Origin: Inquilinus limosus DSM 16000
Lineage (GTDB): Bacteria; Pseudomonadota; Alphaproteobacteria; DSM-16000; Inquilinaceae
Length of the DNA stretch: 64,000 nucleotides
Direction of reading: 5' to 3'
Assembly (NCBI RefSeq): GCF_000423185.1
Contig: NZ_AUHM01000006.1
Span: 186,001 to 250,000 of the forward strand
The translations under genes and the position numbers were made by a program. Each line of letters starts with the position of its first letter. The stretch's first letter is position 1. The notes under the pieces were generated by a model. The model was not told where the DNA came from and did not search any database. It was given only the letters and a program-made list of their open reading frames with translations. Positions 10,809 through 19,027 of this stretch are shown one piece after another.

Positions 10809-11748
10809 TCTTCCCTGCCCTCGCTTCGAGCCGCCAGCGCTGGACGGGGTCGAGGGCCACGCGCAGCCAGTTCGACAGCAGGTTCAGGGACAGCGTGGTG
10901 AGGATGATCGCCAAGCCCGGCCAGAAGGCGAGCCACCACGCGTTGCGGAGGTACTCCCGCCCCTGGCTCACCATCAGCCCCCAGGTGATCTCCGGCGGCT
11001 GGATGCCGATGCCGAGGAAGGAAAGGGAGGATTCCGCCAGCATCACGAAGGCGAAGTCGAGCGTCGCGATGGTCAGCAGCGTCGGCAGCACGATCGGCAG
11101 GATATGGCGCAGGACGATGCGCCGGGGAGAGGCGCCCATGACCTTCGCCGCCTGCACGAACATGCGCTCGCGGATCTCCAGCACCTCGGCCCGCGTGGTG
11201 CGGAGATAGACCGGGATGCGGGTGATCGCGAGCACGATGACGAGATTGGCGATCGAGGGCGCCAGCACATAGAGCACAACCACGGCCAGGAGGAGGGACG
11301 GGAAGGCCATGATCACGTCGGCCAGCCGCATGATCACCTGACTGGTGCGCCGGCCCGCAGTGCCGGCGATCAGCCCCAGGGCCGCGCCCGCCACGGCCGA
11401 GCAGAGCACCGCGCCCGCGGCGACCGCCAGGGTGTTCTGCGCCGCCACGACGATGCGCGCGAGAAGCGGCCGGCCGAGCGCATCGGCCCCGAGCACGAAG
11501 AGCCAGCCGCGGTCGAGCGAGAAGGGCGGCGCGTTCCGGCCGCGCAGATTCTGCTGGGAGGCGGCCTCGGCCAGGAAATGCGGCCCCAGGATCGCGCAGA
11601 GGACGACCGCGAGGAGGATGACCGCCGCGGCACAGGCCAGCTTGTCCCGCCACAGCATGCGCAGGACGCGCCCGAACGACCAGGCGTCCGGAGCTGCAGC
11701 CGCGTCGGCCACGGGGCTACTGCCGGATGCGGGGATCGAAGACGGCAT
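10801..11748 (-). CDS. Peptide-type ABC transporter permease (DppC type)
   Basis: Inner-membrane permease, 315 aa if read from 11748. The EAA-loop region VMGASPRRIVLRHILP is present and the C-terminal half holds the usual membrane segments. There is a cytoplasmic N-terminal tail before the first membrane span (LACAAAVILLAVVLCAILGP). The start is uncertain: the ATG at 11748 overlaps the preceding permease by 32 bases without a clear ribosome site, while a GTG at 11712 lies just after that stop. It pairs with the DppB-type permease directly upstream. Confidence 0.9.
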   Translation of the reverse strand: MPSSIPASGSSPVADAAAAPDAWSFGRVLRMLWRDKLACAAAVILLAVVLCAILGPHFLAEAASQQNLRGRNAPPFSLDRGWLFVLGADALGRPLLARIVVAAQNTLAVAAGAVLCSAVAGAALGLIAGTAGRRTSQVIMRLADVIMAFPSLLLAVVVLYVLAPSIANLVIVLAITRIPVYLRTTRAEVLEIRERMFVQAAKVMGASPRRIVLRHILPIVLPTLLTIATLDFAFVMLAESSLSFLGIGIQPPEITWGLMVSQGREYLRNAWWLAFWPGLAIILTTLSLNLLSNWLRVALDPVQRWRLEARAGKNG

Positions 11749-12631
11749 AGGCGAGATCGATCAGGAGATTCATGACGAAGATGGCCACCGCCGTCACCGT
11801 GATGGCGGCCAGGATGACGTTGAAGTCGCGCTGCAGGATGGCGTCGATCATCAGCTTGCCGACACCGGGAAAGCCGAAGATGGTCTCGACCACGACGGCG
11901 CCGTTGAGCAGGGCCGCCGCCTGGTCGCCCATCACCGTAATGACCGGCAGCACGGCGTTCCGCAGCGCGTGGACGAAGATGATCGATGCCGTCCGCACGC
12001 CCTTGGCGCGTGCCGTCTTCACATAGGCGGAGGTGAGGGCGGACAGCATCGAGCCGCGCACCACCTGCACCAGCAGGCCGAAGGGCCGGATGAAGAGCAC
12101 GGCGATGGGGAGGAGCCAGTGCCACGGGGTGCCGGTTCCCGAGGTCGGCAGCCAGCCGAGATTGATCGAGAACAGGACGATGGCGACGATCGCGATCCAG
12201 AAGTCCGGCGCGGCCGCGGCGACGAGGGAGATGGTGGAGGCGAGGCGGTCGAAGAAGCCGCCGATGCGGAAAGCCGCGAGCGACCCGACCACCACCGCCG
12301 CCGCCATCACCAGCGCCATGGTGATGAGGGCGAGCTGCAGGGTCCAGACGAAGGCCTCCAGCACCACGTCGATGGCCGGCCGCGCCTTGCGGATGGATTC
12401 GCCGAAGTCGAGATGCACGAGGTCGCCGAGATAGCGGCCGAACTGGACCAGCAGCGGGTCGTCCAGGCCGTGGATCTGGCGGAACTGGTCGCGCATCTCC
12501 TGCGTCGCGTCGATCGGCAGGAACAGCGAGGTCGGGTCGCCGGTCAGCCGCGACAGGAAGAAGACCAGCACGATCAGGCCGACCAGCGAAATCAGGCTCG
12601 CCAGCGTGCGCTGCCTCACGAGTCTCAACAT
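11717..12631 (-). CDS. Peptide-type ABC transporter permease (DppB type)
   Basis: Inner-membrane permease, 304 aa. The N-terminus is typical of the DppB family (MLRLVRQRTLASLISLVGLI), followed by a periplasmic region with FLPIDATQEMRDQFRQIHGLD, and the EAA loop is TARAKGVRTASIIFVHALRN. It lies 28 bases after the binding-protein gene on the same strand and overlaps the next permease. It forms the translocation pore with the protein at 10801-11748. Confidence 0.92.
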   Translation of the reverse strand: MLRLVRQRTLASLISLVGLIVLVFFLSRLTGDPTSLFLPIDATQEMRDQFRQIHGLDDPLLVQFGRYLGDLVHLDFGESIRKARPAIDVVLEAFVWTLQLALITMALVMAAAVVVGSLAAFRIGGFFDRLASTISLVAAAAPDFWIAIVAIVLFSINLGWLPTSGTGTPWHWLLPIAVLFIRPFGLLVQVVRGSMLSALTSAYVKTARAKGVRTASIIFVHALRNAVLPVITVMGDQAAALLNGAVVVETIFGFPGVGKLMIDAILQRDFNVILAAITVTAVAIFVMNLLIDLAYAVFDPRIRQ

Positions 12632-12659
12632 GCCCGATCCGCCCTCCGCATGCGGACGC

Positions 12660-14165
12660 CTACTTGAAACCGATCTCGGACAGCTGCAGCTGCGAGTTCG
12701 TGGCGATGGTCGGCTTGAAGTCGATCCGCTCGTTCACGCGGGCGAAGCTGACCATGTGGAACAGCAGCACATCCGCCGCCACATCGTCGTGAAGATAGGC
12801 GAAGAGCTCGGACCAGAGCTTCGCGCGCTCCTCACCCGAGGCCGCGCTGGCCTTCTCGATCAACTCGTCGGCCTTCGGGTCGCTCATGCCCGACTGGCGG
12901 CCCTGCGAGTGGTACTTGAAGTACATGGAGAAGACCGGATCGCCCTTGGCGTTGTCGTGCTGGGCGGCGACCAGCTGCGGCGCGCGGCCTTCGGGATAGG
13001 GTTTGGAGTAGAGGCCTTCGAACTCCGCCACCTCGTACATCTTCAGGTCGACGGTGAAGCCCGCGCTCTTCAGCATGTCGAGCAGCGCCTCCATCACCTC
13101 CGTCACGTTCGGGAAGTTGTTGGTGCGGCCGACCAGCTCCAGCCTGGTGTCGACCGGCACGCCGTCGGCGCGCGCCTGGTCCAGCAGGGCCTTCGCCCCC
13201 TCCGGATCATAGGCCGGCACCTTGACGTCCTTGTTCCAGCCCAGCGTGGTCGGCGGGACGATGGCGGTCGCCAGCTCCGTCCCCTTCGGCAGGATCGTGC
13301 CGATGAAGGCTTCGCGGTCCACCGCCATGTTCAAGGCCTGGCGCACGCGCTTGTCGTTGAGCGGCGCCATGGAATGGTCGAGGCGCAGGTAGAAGGTCTC
13401 GGAGTTCAGATAGGAGAAGTCGGTCGCCGTGTTGGTTGCGTCCTGCTCCGAGATCGAAGGGGCGATGTCGGCCTCGCCGGTCTCCACCATCGCCGCGCGG
13501 ACGGCGGAATCCGGCCGGAACACATAGGTCGCCTTGGTCACGGCCGGCGTCTGGCCCCAATAGCCGTCGCGGCGTTCGAGGACGATCCGCTGCCCGGGCG
13601 TCCATTCCGACAGCACATAAGGGCCGGTGCCGACCGGCTTGCGCGTGAACTCGACCGGCGTCTCCGACGGCACGATGGTCACCAGCGACATCAGCAGCGG
13701 CAGGATCGGCTGGGCGGGGTCGGCGGTGATGTCGATGGTGTGGTCGTCCACCACCTGGGCCGAGACCGTCATGCCGCCGAAATAGCGCGGCGTCTCGCAG
13801 CTGATCTTGTCGCTCATCGTGCGCTCGATCGAGTGCTTGACGTCATTGGCGTCGAAGGCGGAGCCGTCGGAGAATGTCACGCCCTGGCGCAGATGGAAGC
13901 GCCAGGTCTTGTCGCCGACGGCCTCCCACCTCTCCGCCAGCCGCGGCGCCAGGCCCTTGCCACCGCGGACATCCAGCTCGGTCAGCGTCTCCGAGACGTT
14001 CTCGAGGATGATGCGGCCGATATTGGAGCGCGTCGCCATGCAGGGCTCGACCAGGTCGACATCCTCGCCCAGCACGATGGTGACGTCGGTCTTGGTCTGC
14101 GCGAGCGCCGGGCCGACGGACAGTGCCGCGAGCGCGGCGCCGATCAGCGGAAATCTGAGCAACAC
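12660..14165 (-). CDS. Peptide-type ABC transporter binding protein (SBP family 5)
   Basis: Periplasmic receptor of about 501 aa. The start chosen is the GTG at 14165, which has GGGAGG 6 bases upstream and opens directly into a Sec signal peptide ending ALAQ. The frame extends to an ATG at 14291, but that would put about 40 charged residues before the signal. Family landmarks are the early ENVSETLTEL region, WRFHLRQGVTFSDG, a segment around VGTGPYVLSEW, and LNMAVDREAF. Many members bind peptides, but sugar and oligosaccharide binders occur too. The ligand is unknown; the divergent sialidase-fold protein suggests a glycoside rather than a peptide. Confidence 0.9.
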   Translation of the reverse strand: MLLRFPLIGAALAALSVGPALAQTKTDVTIVLGEDVDLVEPCMATRSNIGRIILENVSETLTELDVRGGKGLAPRLAERWEAVGDKTWRFHLRQGVTFSDGSAFDANDVKHSIERTMSDKISCETPRYFGGMTVSAQVVDDHTIDITADPAQPILPLLMSLVTIVPSETPVEFTRKPVGTGPYVLSEWTPGQRIVLERRDGYWGQTPAVTKATYVFRPDSAVRAAMVETGEADIAPSISEQDATNTATDFSYLNSETFYLRLDHSMAPLNDKRVRQALNMAVDREAFIGTILPKGTELATAIVPPTTLGWNKDVKVPAYDPEGAKALLDQARADGVPVDTRLELVGRTNNFPNVTEVMEALLDMLKSAGFTVDLKMYEVAEFEGLYSKPYPEGRAPQLVAAQHDNAKGDPVFSMYFKYHSQGRQSGMSDPKADELIEKASAASGEERAKLWSELFAYLHDDVAADVLLFHMVSFARVNERIDFKPTIATNSQLQLSEIGFK

Positions 14166-14463
14166 CCTTGGCCTCCCTGACAATGTTCGTTCCGGAACCC
14201 GGGCATGGCGGGCAGCGATGCCGCCGGGGAACCCGCGCATGTCCACTATCCTGTTGCTCCGGACTATGGGTCTTCGGTCGTGTGTTGTCAACTTGTGGTT
14301 CCTGGGGCGCGACTCAGGACCCGCTTGGTGTCGGTGGTTCAGTGTAAGTCACTGTTAAATAATATATTTGAGGCCAGACAAGGTTGAGGGCCGTGCTGGT
14401 ACAACTTGACAACTGATCTATCGACTCGCATCGTGCAGGCAATTCACGACCTGGGAGGAGCCG
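14166..14463. promoter_or_regulatory. Divergent control region of the importer and the sialidase-fold gene
   Basis: A 298-bp region between diverging genes. It holds two copies of a 13-bp motif in opposite orientation: GTTGTCAACTTGT at 14284-14296 and ACAACTTGACAAC at 14401-14413 (reverse complement GTTGTCAAGTTGT). An AT-rich stretch (taaataatatattt, about 14356-14369) lies between them and probably includes a -10 element. The motifs look like sites for the GntR regulator at 15784-16569. Confidence 0.6.
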
Positions 14464-15636
14464 TTGAGTCCCGACGAGATCGCCGCGCGCATGACGGGTG
14501 TCGTCGCTCCCGGCCCTGCGGGGCGGCTCGAGGCGTTCCTACCGTCGCCGGTCGTGCAGAACCACGCCGCCTTCCTCGCCTTCCTGCCGGACGGTTCGCT
14601 CGCCTGCGCCTGGTTCGGCGGCACCATCGAGGGCGCGTCGGACATCTCGATCCATGTCTCGACCCTGGCGCCCGGCGCCGCGCAATGGATCGCCCCGCGG
14701 CAGGTGAGCGGCGATCCCGCGCGGTCGGAGCAGAATCCGGTGATCTTCGTCGACCCGGACGGCGGCGTGGTCCTCGTCCACACCGCGCAGCCCGCGGGCA
14801 ACCAGGACGAGTGCCTGCTGCGCCGGCGGGCGCTCGACTTCGCGGGCGGGCAGGTCTCCGCCGGGCCGGCGCGCGAGCTCGACCTGCCGCGCGGCACCTT
14901 CGTGCGGGCGTCGATCATGCTCCGCGACGACGGCGCCTGGATGATGCCGGTCTTCCGCTGCGTCGGGCTGCCCGGACGGCGCTGGACCGGCAGCCACGAC
15001 ACCTCCGCGCTCGCCGTCAGCCGCGACCGCGGCGAGAGCTGGGAGCTCACGGCAGTGCCGGGCTCGGTCGGCTCGGTGCACATGACGCTGGTGCCACTCG
15101 GGGGCGGGCGGCTGGCGGCCTTCTACCGGCGCCGGCAGGCCGATGCCGTGCACCGGTCCGAAAGCGCGGATGGCGGACGCACATGGTCGGCGCCGCAGCC
15201 CACCGACGTTCCCAACAACAACTCCTCGATCGCCGCCATCCGCCTGTCCGACGGCCGCGTCGCGCTGCTGTGCAACCCGTCCTCGGCCGCCACCTCGCAC
15301 GCCCGGCGCCGGTCGCTCTACGATGAGCTCGGGGAAGGCGACGCGCGCCCCGACGCGGAAGGCGGCTGTTCGCCGGTCTGGGGCGTGCCGCGCGCGCCGC
15401 TGGCCCTGTGCGTCTCGGAGGATGGCGGCCGCACCTTTCCACAGCGGCGGATCGTCGAGGATGGTCCGGGCACCTGCCTGACCAACAACTCGCTCGACGG
15501 CCGCAACACCGAACTGTCCTATCCAGCCCTGCTGGAAGGGCCCGACCGGGCCCTGCACCTGGCCTTCACCTATCACCGGCGGGCGATCAAATATGTGCGC
15601 CTCGCCCCCGGCTGGATCGACGGGCACGAGGCTTGA
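14464..15636 (+). CDS. Sialidase-fold (BNR/Asp-box) protein
   Basis: A 390-aa protein of the sialidase/neuraminidase superfamily with Asp boxes: SRDRGESW (186-193), SADGGRTW (234-241) and a later SEDGGRTF. These mark a six-bladed beta-propeller. No signal peptide is seen, so it looks cytoplasmic, unusual for a classical secreted sialidase. The start is a TTG at 14464 with GGAGGA just upstream; an ATG at 14491 lacks a ribosome site. There is no sialic acid kinase or epimerase nearby, so a glycoside hydrolase or lyase of another sugar is as likely. It is divergent from the importer and probably controlled by the same operators. Confidence 0.85.
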   Translation: MSPDEIAARMTGVVAPGPAGRLEAFLPSPVVQNHAAFLAFLPDGSLACAWFGGTIEGASDISIHVSTLAPGAAQWIAPRQVSGDPARSEQNPVIFVDPDGGVVLVHTAQPAGNQDECLLRRRALDFAGGQVSAGPARELDLPRGTFVRASIMLRDDGAWMMPVFRCVGLPGRRWTGSHDTSALAVSRDRGESWELTAVPGSVGSVHMTLVPLGGGRLAAFYRRRQADAVHRSESADGGRTWSAPQPTDVPNNNSSIAAIRLSDGRVALLCNPSSAATSHARRRSLYDELGEGDARPDAEGGCSPVWGVPRAPLALCVSEDGGRTFPQRRIVEDGPGTCLTNNSLDGRNTELSYPALLEGPDRALHLAFTYHRRAIKYVRLAPGWIDGHEA

Positions 15637-15675
15637 GCGGGGCGCTTATACCATCGGCCTCTCCGGCCCCTTCTT

Positions 15676-15759
15676 CGTCATCGCGAGGCGCGCAGCGCCG
15701 TGGCGATCCAGGGGCCGGGACCACTGGATGGCCACGCCCCTTCGGGGCTCGCCATGACG
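15676..15759. repeat. 84-bp palindromic repeat, copy 2
   Basis: Bounded by cgtcatcgcgag and ctcgccatgacg, exactly 84 bp, with inner tggcgatccag/ctggatggcca arms. It sits between the convergent ends of the sialidase-fold gene and the GntR gene, where its hairpin could act as a two-way terminator. Confidence 0.9.
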
Positions 15760-15783
15760 GGTCAATGTTTCAGGCCGTCGGTA

Positions 15784-16569
15784 TTACAGGGCCAAGTCCA
15801 GCACCCGGCCCTCGAAGATGCGGTCGCGTGACCCTTCGAGGTGGCGGCGCATGGCCGTCCGGGCCCGTTCCGCCTCGCGGCTGCGGATCGCGTCGAAGAT
15901 CGCGCGGTGCTCGTCCAGCACACCTGCCAGGCCCGATCGCGGCCCCATCAGCGAGACGCCGTGGAACTTCATGCCGACGGCGATGTGCTCCCTCAGGGCC
16001 TGCAGGGACGACACGTAGTAGTGGTTGTTCGCCGCTTTGGCCACGGCGAGATGGAAGGCGAAATCGGCGTCCTCGCGATGCCGATGCGCCCGCGTCGCGT
16101 CGCGCATCAGGTCGAGCGCCGCGGCGATCGCCGCCAAGGCCGGCTCGTTCCAGCGCAACGCGGCGTAGTAGGCGTGATCGGGTTCGATGGTCAGGCGGAA
16201 TTCGTAGCAGCGCTGGATGTCGGCGATCGTCTCGACCGGGGAATAGCCCAGCGCGAGCCGCTCCGCCTGCGCGGCCTGCGGCTTGACGAAGCTGCCCGCC
16301 CCGCGCCGCGAATAGATCAGCCCCTCTTCGCGCAGCCGACCCAGGGCCTCCCGCACGATCGGGCGCGACACCTGGAACTGCGCGGCCAGCTCATGCTCGC
16401 CCGGCAGCTTCTGGTCCGGCTGGAACTGTCCCGCGCCGATCTGGGTCAGCAGGTGCTGATAGACCTTCTGGACCAGGGGGGTCTGGCGTCCGCGCCCGGT
16501 CATCACCGCATCGGCCTCGCTGCCGAGGGCGACGGGGGTATTCTCTTCCAGGGCGCCCTGTTCGGACAT
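15784..16569 (-). CDS. GntR-family transcriptional regulator (FadR/FCD subfamily)
   Basis: Regulator of 261 aa. A winged helix-turn-helix follows a basic linker (TPLVQKVYQHLLTQIGAGQF, LPGEHELAAQFQVSRPIVREAL), then an all-helical FCD ligand domain with several histidines that could bind metal. The ATG at 16569 is chosen; an in-frame GTG at 16584 adds five residues. It lies between the sialidase-fold gene and the acid-sugar kinase operon. A 13-bp motif found in front of both neighbours and of the importer is its probable operator, so it likely represses all three until an acid-sugar ligand appears. Confidence 0.9.
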   Translation of the reverse strand: MSEQGALEENTPVALGSEADAVMTGRGRQTPLVQKVYQHLLTQIGAGQFQPDQKLPGEHELAAQFQVSRPIVREALGRLREEGLIYSRRGAGSFVKPQAAQAERLALGYSPVETIADIQRCYEFRLTIEPDHAYYAALRWNEPALAAIAAALDLMRDATRAHRHREDADFAFHLAVAKAANNHYYVSSLQALREHIAVGMKFHGVSLMGPRSGLAGVLDEHRAIFDAIRSREAERARTAMRRHLEGSRDRIFEGRVLDLAL

Positions 16570-16688
16570 GACATCGTCTCGCACGTGATTGCCCGGATCA
16601 GGACCGGCACGGATCTCCCTATTATCTGCGGCCTCTGCCGGCTCAGATCAACTGCTCTCCCTGTTGATGCGTGACGGAGTTGTTAAGA

Positions 16689-16743
16689 TGCAGACATGCA
16701 TCTGCACGAATGGCGCCCGAATATCGGCATTCAAGTTTACAAC
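16689..16743. promoter_or_regulatory. Candidate operators before the acid-sugar kinase operon
   Basis: Two sites lie between the GntR gene and the kinase. An 18-bp imperfect palindrome TGCAGA-CATGCA-TCTGCA is at 16689-16706. A copy of the GntR-type motif is at 16731-16743 (reverse complement GTTGTAAACTTGA, 11 of 13 bases matching the site at 14284). The second is probably the operator of the plus-strand operon and may also govern the divergent GntR gene. Confidence 0.55.
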
Positions 16744-16854
16744 ATGTTGACACCGATATCCCTCCGCGGTTCAATGCGCCCGCCTGGGAGTGGCTCACGC
16801 CGCCCGCCCGGGCGAACGGATTCCGCATGGTCGGGGAAGGGAGGGATGATCCGG

Positions 16855-17991
16855 ATGCAGGCCTCGACGCGGCTCCAGCTGATCGCGGATGACCTGACCG
16901 GTGCCCTCGACACGGCGGCGCCATTCGCCGGCGCGACCGGGCCGATCCCGGTCTACTGGACGGAAGCACCGCAATCCTTGCCGGCGACAGGCATCGCCCT
17001 CGACAGCGGCACCCGCGAGGCCGGGCGGGACCAGGCGCGGGCGACCCTGGCGCGGCTCGTCGCCGGATTGCCGAGGGCTTCGGACGCGCTGCCCTATGCC
17101 AAGCTGGACAGCCTGCTGCGGGGCCATGCCGGGGCGGAGATCGCCGCCTGGCTCCAGGTCCTCGCGCCGGCCCATTGCATCATCGCGCCGGCCTTTCCGG
17201 CGCAGGGCCGGGTCACCCGCGACAGCGTGCAACTGGCGCGCACGGCGGATGGCTGGCGGCCGGTCGGGGCCGACCTGCACGCCGACCTGCGGCGGGAAGG
17301 GCTGGCGGTGCAGCATCGCCGGCCCGGCGATCCAGTGCCGCCGGGCATCAGCCTGTGGGATGCCGAGACCGACGCCGACCTGGCCGCCATCGCGGCGGCC
17401 GGCCGCGCGCTCGAGGCGCCTGTCCTGTGGTGCGGCAGCGGTGGGCTGGCCGGTGCCTTGGCGGGGACCAGCCGCCCCTCCGCACGCCATCCTGCCGTGC
17501 CGGCCGCTCCGCGCCCGGTGCTGGGGCTGTTCGGCACCGATCATCCCGCCACCGCGGAGCAGCTGGCCGCCTGCCGGCCGCTCGTCACCGCCCTGCGTCC
17601 CGGCGAAGACGGCAGCGCCGCCCGCGTGGCCGGGCGAATGAACGAACAAGGGATCGCGCTGGCCACCGTGTCGCTGCCCGACCGGCTAACGCGCGGCGAG
17701 GCCGCCCGGCGCATCGGGGACGAGCTGGGCGCCCTGGCGCGGCGGATCGACCCGCCCGGCACCCTGCTGGTCGCCGGCGGCGAGACCCTGCGGGCGCTGT
17801 GCACGGCGCTGGAGGCGGAGCGGCTGGATCTCGACGGCCATCTTCTGCCCGGCGTCCCCCGCTCGACTCTGCGCGGCGGGCGGTTCGACGGCGTCCGCGT
17901 CATCTCGAAATCGGGCGCGTTCGGCGACCCCGGGCTGCTGCGCCGGCTGCTCGGCCTCGAACGGGCAGACCTCCAGGGAGCTCAAGCATGA
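16855..17991 (+). CDS. Four-carbon acid sugar kinase (DUF1537), probable D-threonate/D-erythronate kinase
   Basis: ATP-dependent acid-sugar kinase of 378 aa. The N-terminal motif is LIADDLTGALDTAAPF. The C-terminal domain has VAGGETLRALC and the loop SKSGAFGDPGLL. The frame is open to 16696, but the upstream part reads like leader sequence. The ATG at 16855 with GGGAGG about 10 bases upstream fits best; the ATG at 16846 is too close to that site. It overlaps pdxA2 by ATGA. A DUF1537 kinase paired with PdxA2 is the known route from D-threonate or D-erythronate, via the 4-phosphate, to dihydroxyacetone phosphate. Which epimer is used cannot be read from the sequence. Confidence 0.85.
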   Translation: MQASTRLQLIADDLTGALDTAAPFAGATGPIPVYWTEAPQSLPATGIALDSGTREAGRDQARATLARLVAGLPRASDALPYAKLDSLLRGHAGAEIAAWLQVLAPAHCIIAPAFPAQGRVTRDSVQLARTADGWRPVGADLHADLRREGLAVQHRRPGDPVPPGISLWDAETDADLAAIAAAGRALEAPVLWCGSGGLAGALAGTSRPSARHPAVPAAPRPVLGLFGTDHPATAEQLAACRPLVTALRPGEDGSAARVAGRMNEQGIALATVSLPDRLTRGEAARRIGDELGALARRIDPPGTLLVAGGETLRALCTALEAERLDLDGHLLPGVPRSTLRGGRFDGVRVISKSGAFGDPGLLRRLLGLERADLQGAQA

Positions 17992-19016
17992 CACCTCATC
18001 TCGCCATCACCATGGGGGATCCGGCCGGCGTCGGCCCGGAGATCATCGTCAAGGCCTGTGCGCGGCTGAAGGACAGGCTGGCGGCCGGGGACCTGCGCCT
18101 GCTGGTGATCGGCAGCCGGGTCTCGCTGGAGGCGGCGCGGACGGCGCTGGGCAGCGATCTGGACTTCCCCGAGGTGCAGGAGGGCGATGCCGCCTGGCCG
18201 GCGCTGGCCTGTCTGCAGGCCGGGCCGGAGGGCGAGCCGATCCGGCCGGGCGTGCTGTCGGCGGATGGCGGGCGCTTCGCCTATCTGGCGGTGGAGCGGG
18301 CGGTCCGGTTGGCCCAGGCCGGGCGGATCCAGGGCATGGTCACGGCGCCCTTGAACAAGGAGGCGCTGAACAAGGCCGGGTATCATTTCGCCGGCCACAC
18401 CGAAATGCTGGCCGAGCTGACCGGCGTCCGCGGCTCGGTGATGATGCTGGCGCACGGCAACATGCGCGTCAGCCACGTCACCACCCACATCGCGCTGCAG
18501 GACGTGCCGGCCAGGCTGACGCCCGAGCGGCTGCGCACCGTCATCGACCTGACCGACCAGGCGTTGGCCGGGCTCGGGCTGCCCCGCCGCCGCATCGCCG
18601 TCGCCGCCCTGAACCCGCATGCCGGAGAGGGGGGCCTGTTCGGCCGGCAGGACATCGACGTCAGCGAGCCGGTGATCGCGCGCTGCGTGGCCGACGGGCT
18701 GGACGTGGTCGGCCCGATTCCGGGCGACACCGTCTTCGTCAAGCTGCGCGCCGGCCAGTACGACGCGGTCGTCGCCATGTATCACGACCAGGGCCACATC
18801 CCGGTGAAGCTGCTGGGCTTCAACGTCAATCCGGAGACCGGGGCCTGGGACGCGCTGAGCGGCGTCAACATCACGCTGGGCCTGCCGATCATCCGCACCT
18901 CGGTCGACCACGGCACCGCCTTCGACATCGCCGGCAAGGGCATCGCCAACGAGCTGAGCCTGATCGAGGCGATCGAATACGCCGAGGCGCTGGCCGCCGC
19001 CCGCACCGCAGCCTGA
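17988..19016 (+). CDS. pdxA2: PdxA2-type 4-phospho-acid-sugar dehydrogenase
   Basis: NAD-dependent, metal-dependent oxidative decarboxylase of the PdxA family, 342 aa. The N-terminus has TMGDPAGVGPEI. The metal-binding histidine segments are FAGHTEML, HVTTHIALQ and MYHDQGHIPVK, and the C-terminal SVDHGTAFDIAGKG is conserved. PdxA itself serves vitamin B6 synthesis, but translational coupling to a DUF1537 kinase marks this as PdxA2, converting D-threonate or D-erythronate 4-phosphate to dihydroxyacetone phosphate and CO2. No other pyridoxine gene is nearby. Confidence 0.88.
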   Translation: MTPHLAITMGDPAGVGPEIIVKACARLKDRLAAGDLRLLVIGSRVSLEAARTALGSDLDFPEVQEGDAAWPALACLQAGPEGEPIRPGVLSADGGRFAYLAVERAVRLAQAGRIQGMVTAPLNKEALNKAGYHFAGHTEMLAELTGVRGSVMMLAHGNMRVSHVTTHIALQDVPARLTPERLRTVIDLTDQALAGLGLPRRRIAVAALNPHAGEGGLFGRQDIDVSEPVIARCVADGLDVVGPIPGDTVFVKLRAGQYDAVVAMYHDQGHIPVKLLGFNVNPETGAWDALSGVNITLGLPIIRTSVDHGTAFDIAGKGIANELSLIEAIEYAEALAAARTAA

Positions 19017-19027
19017 CGGATCCCGCC

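Noticed and set aside
17988-19016. PdxA of vitamin B6 synthesis
   Set aside because: It is translationally coupled to an acid-sugar kinase and followed by catabolic genes. PdxA2 fits better.
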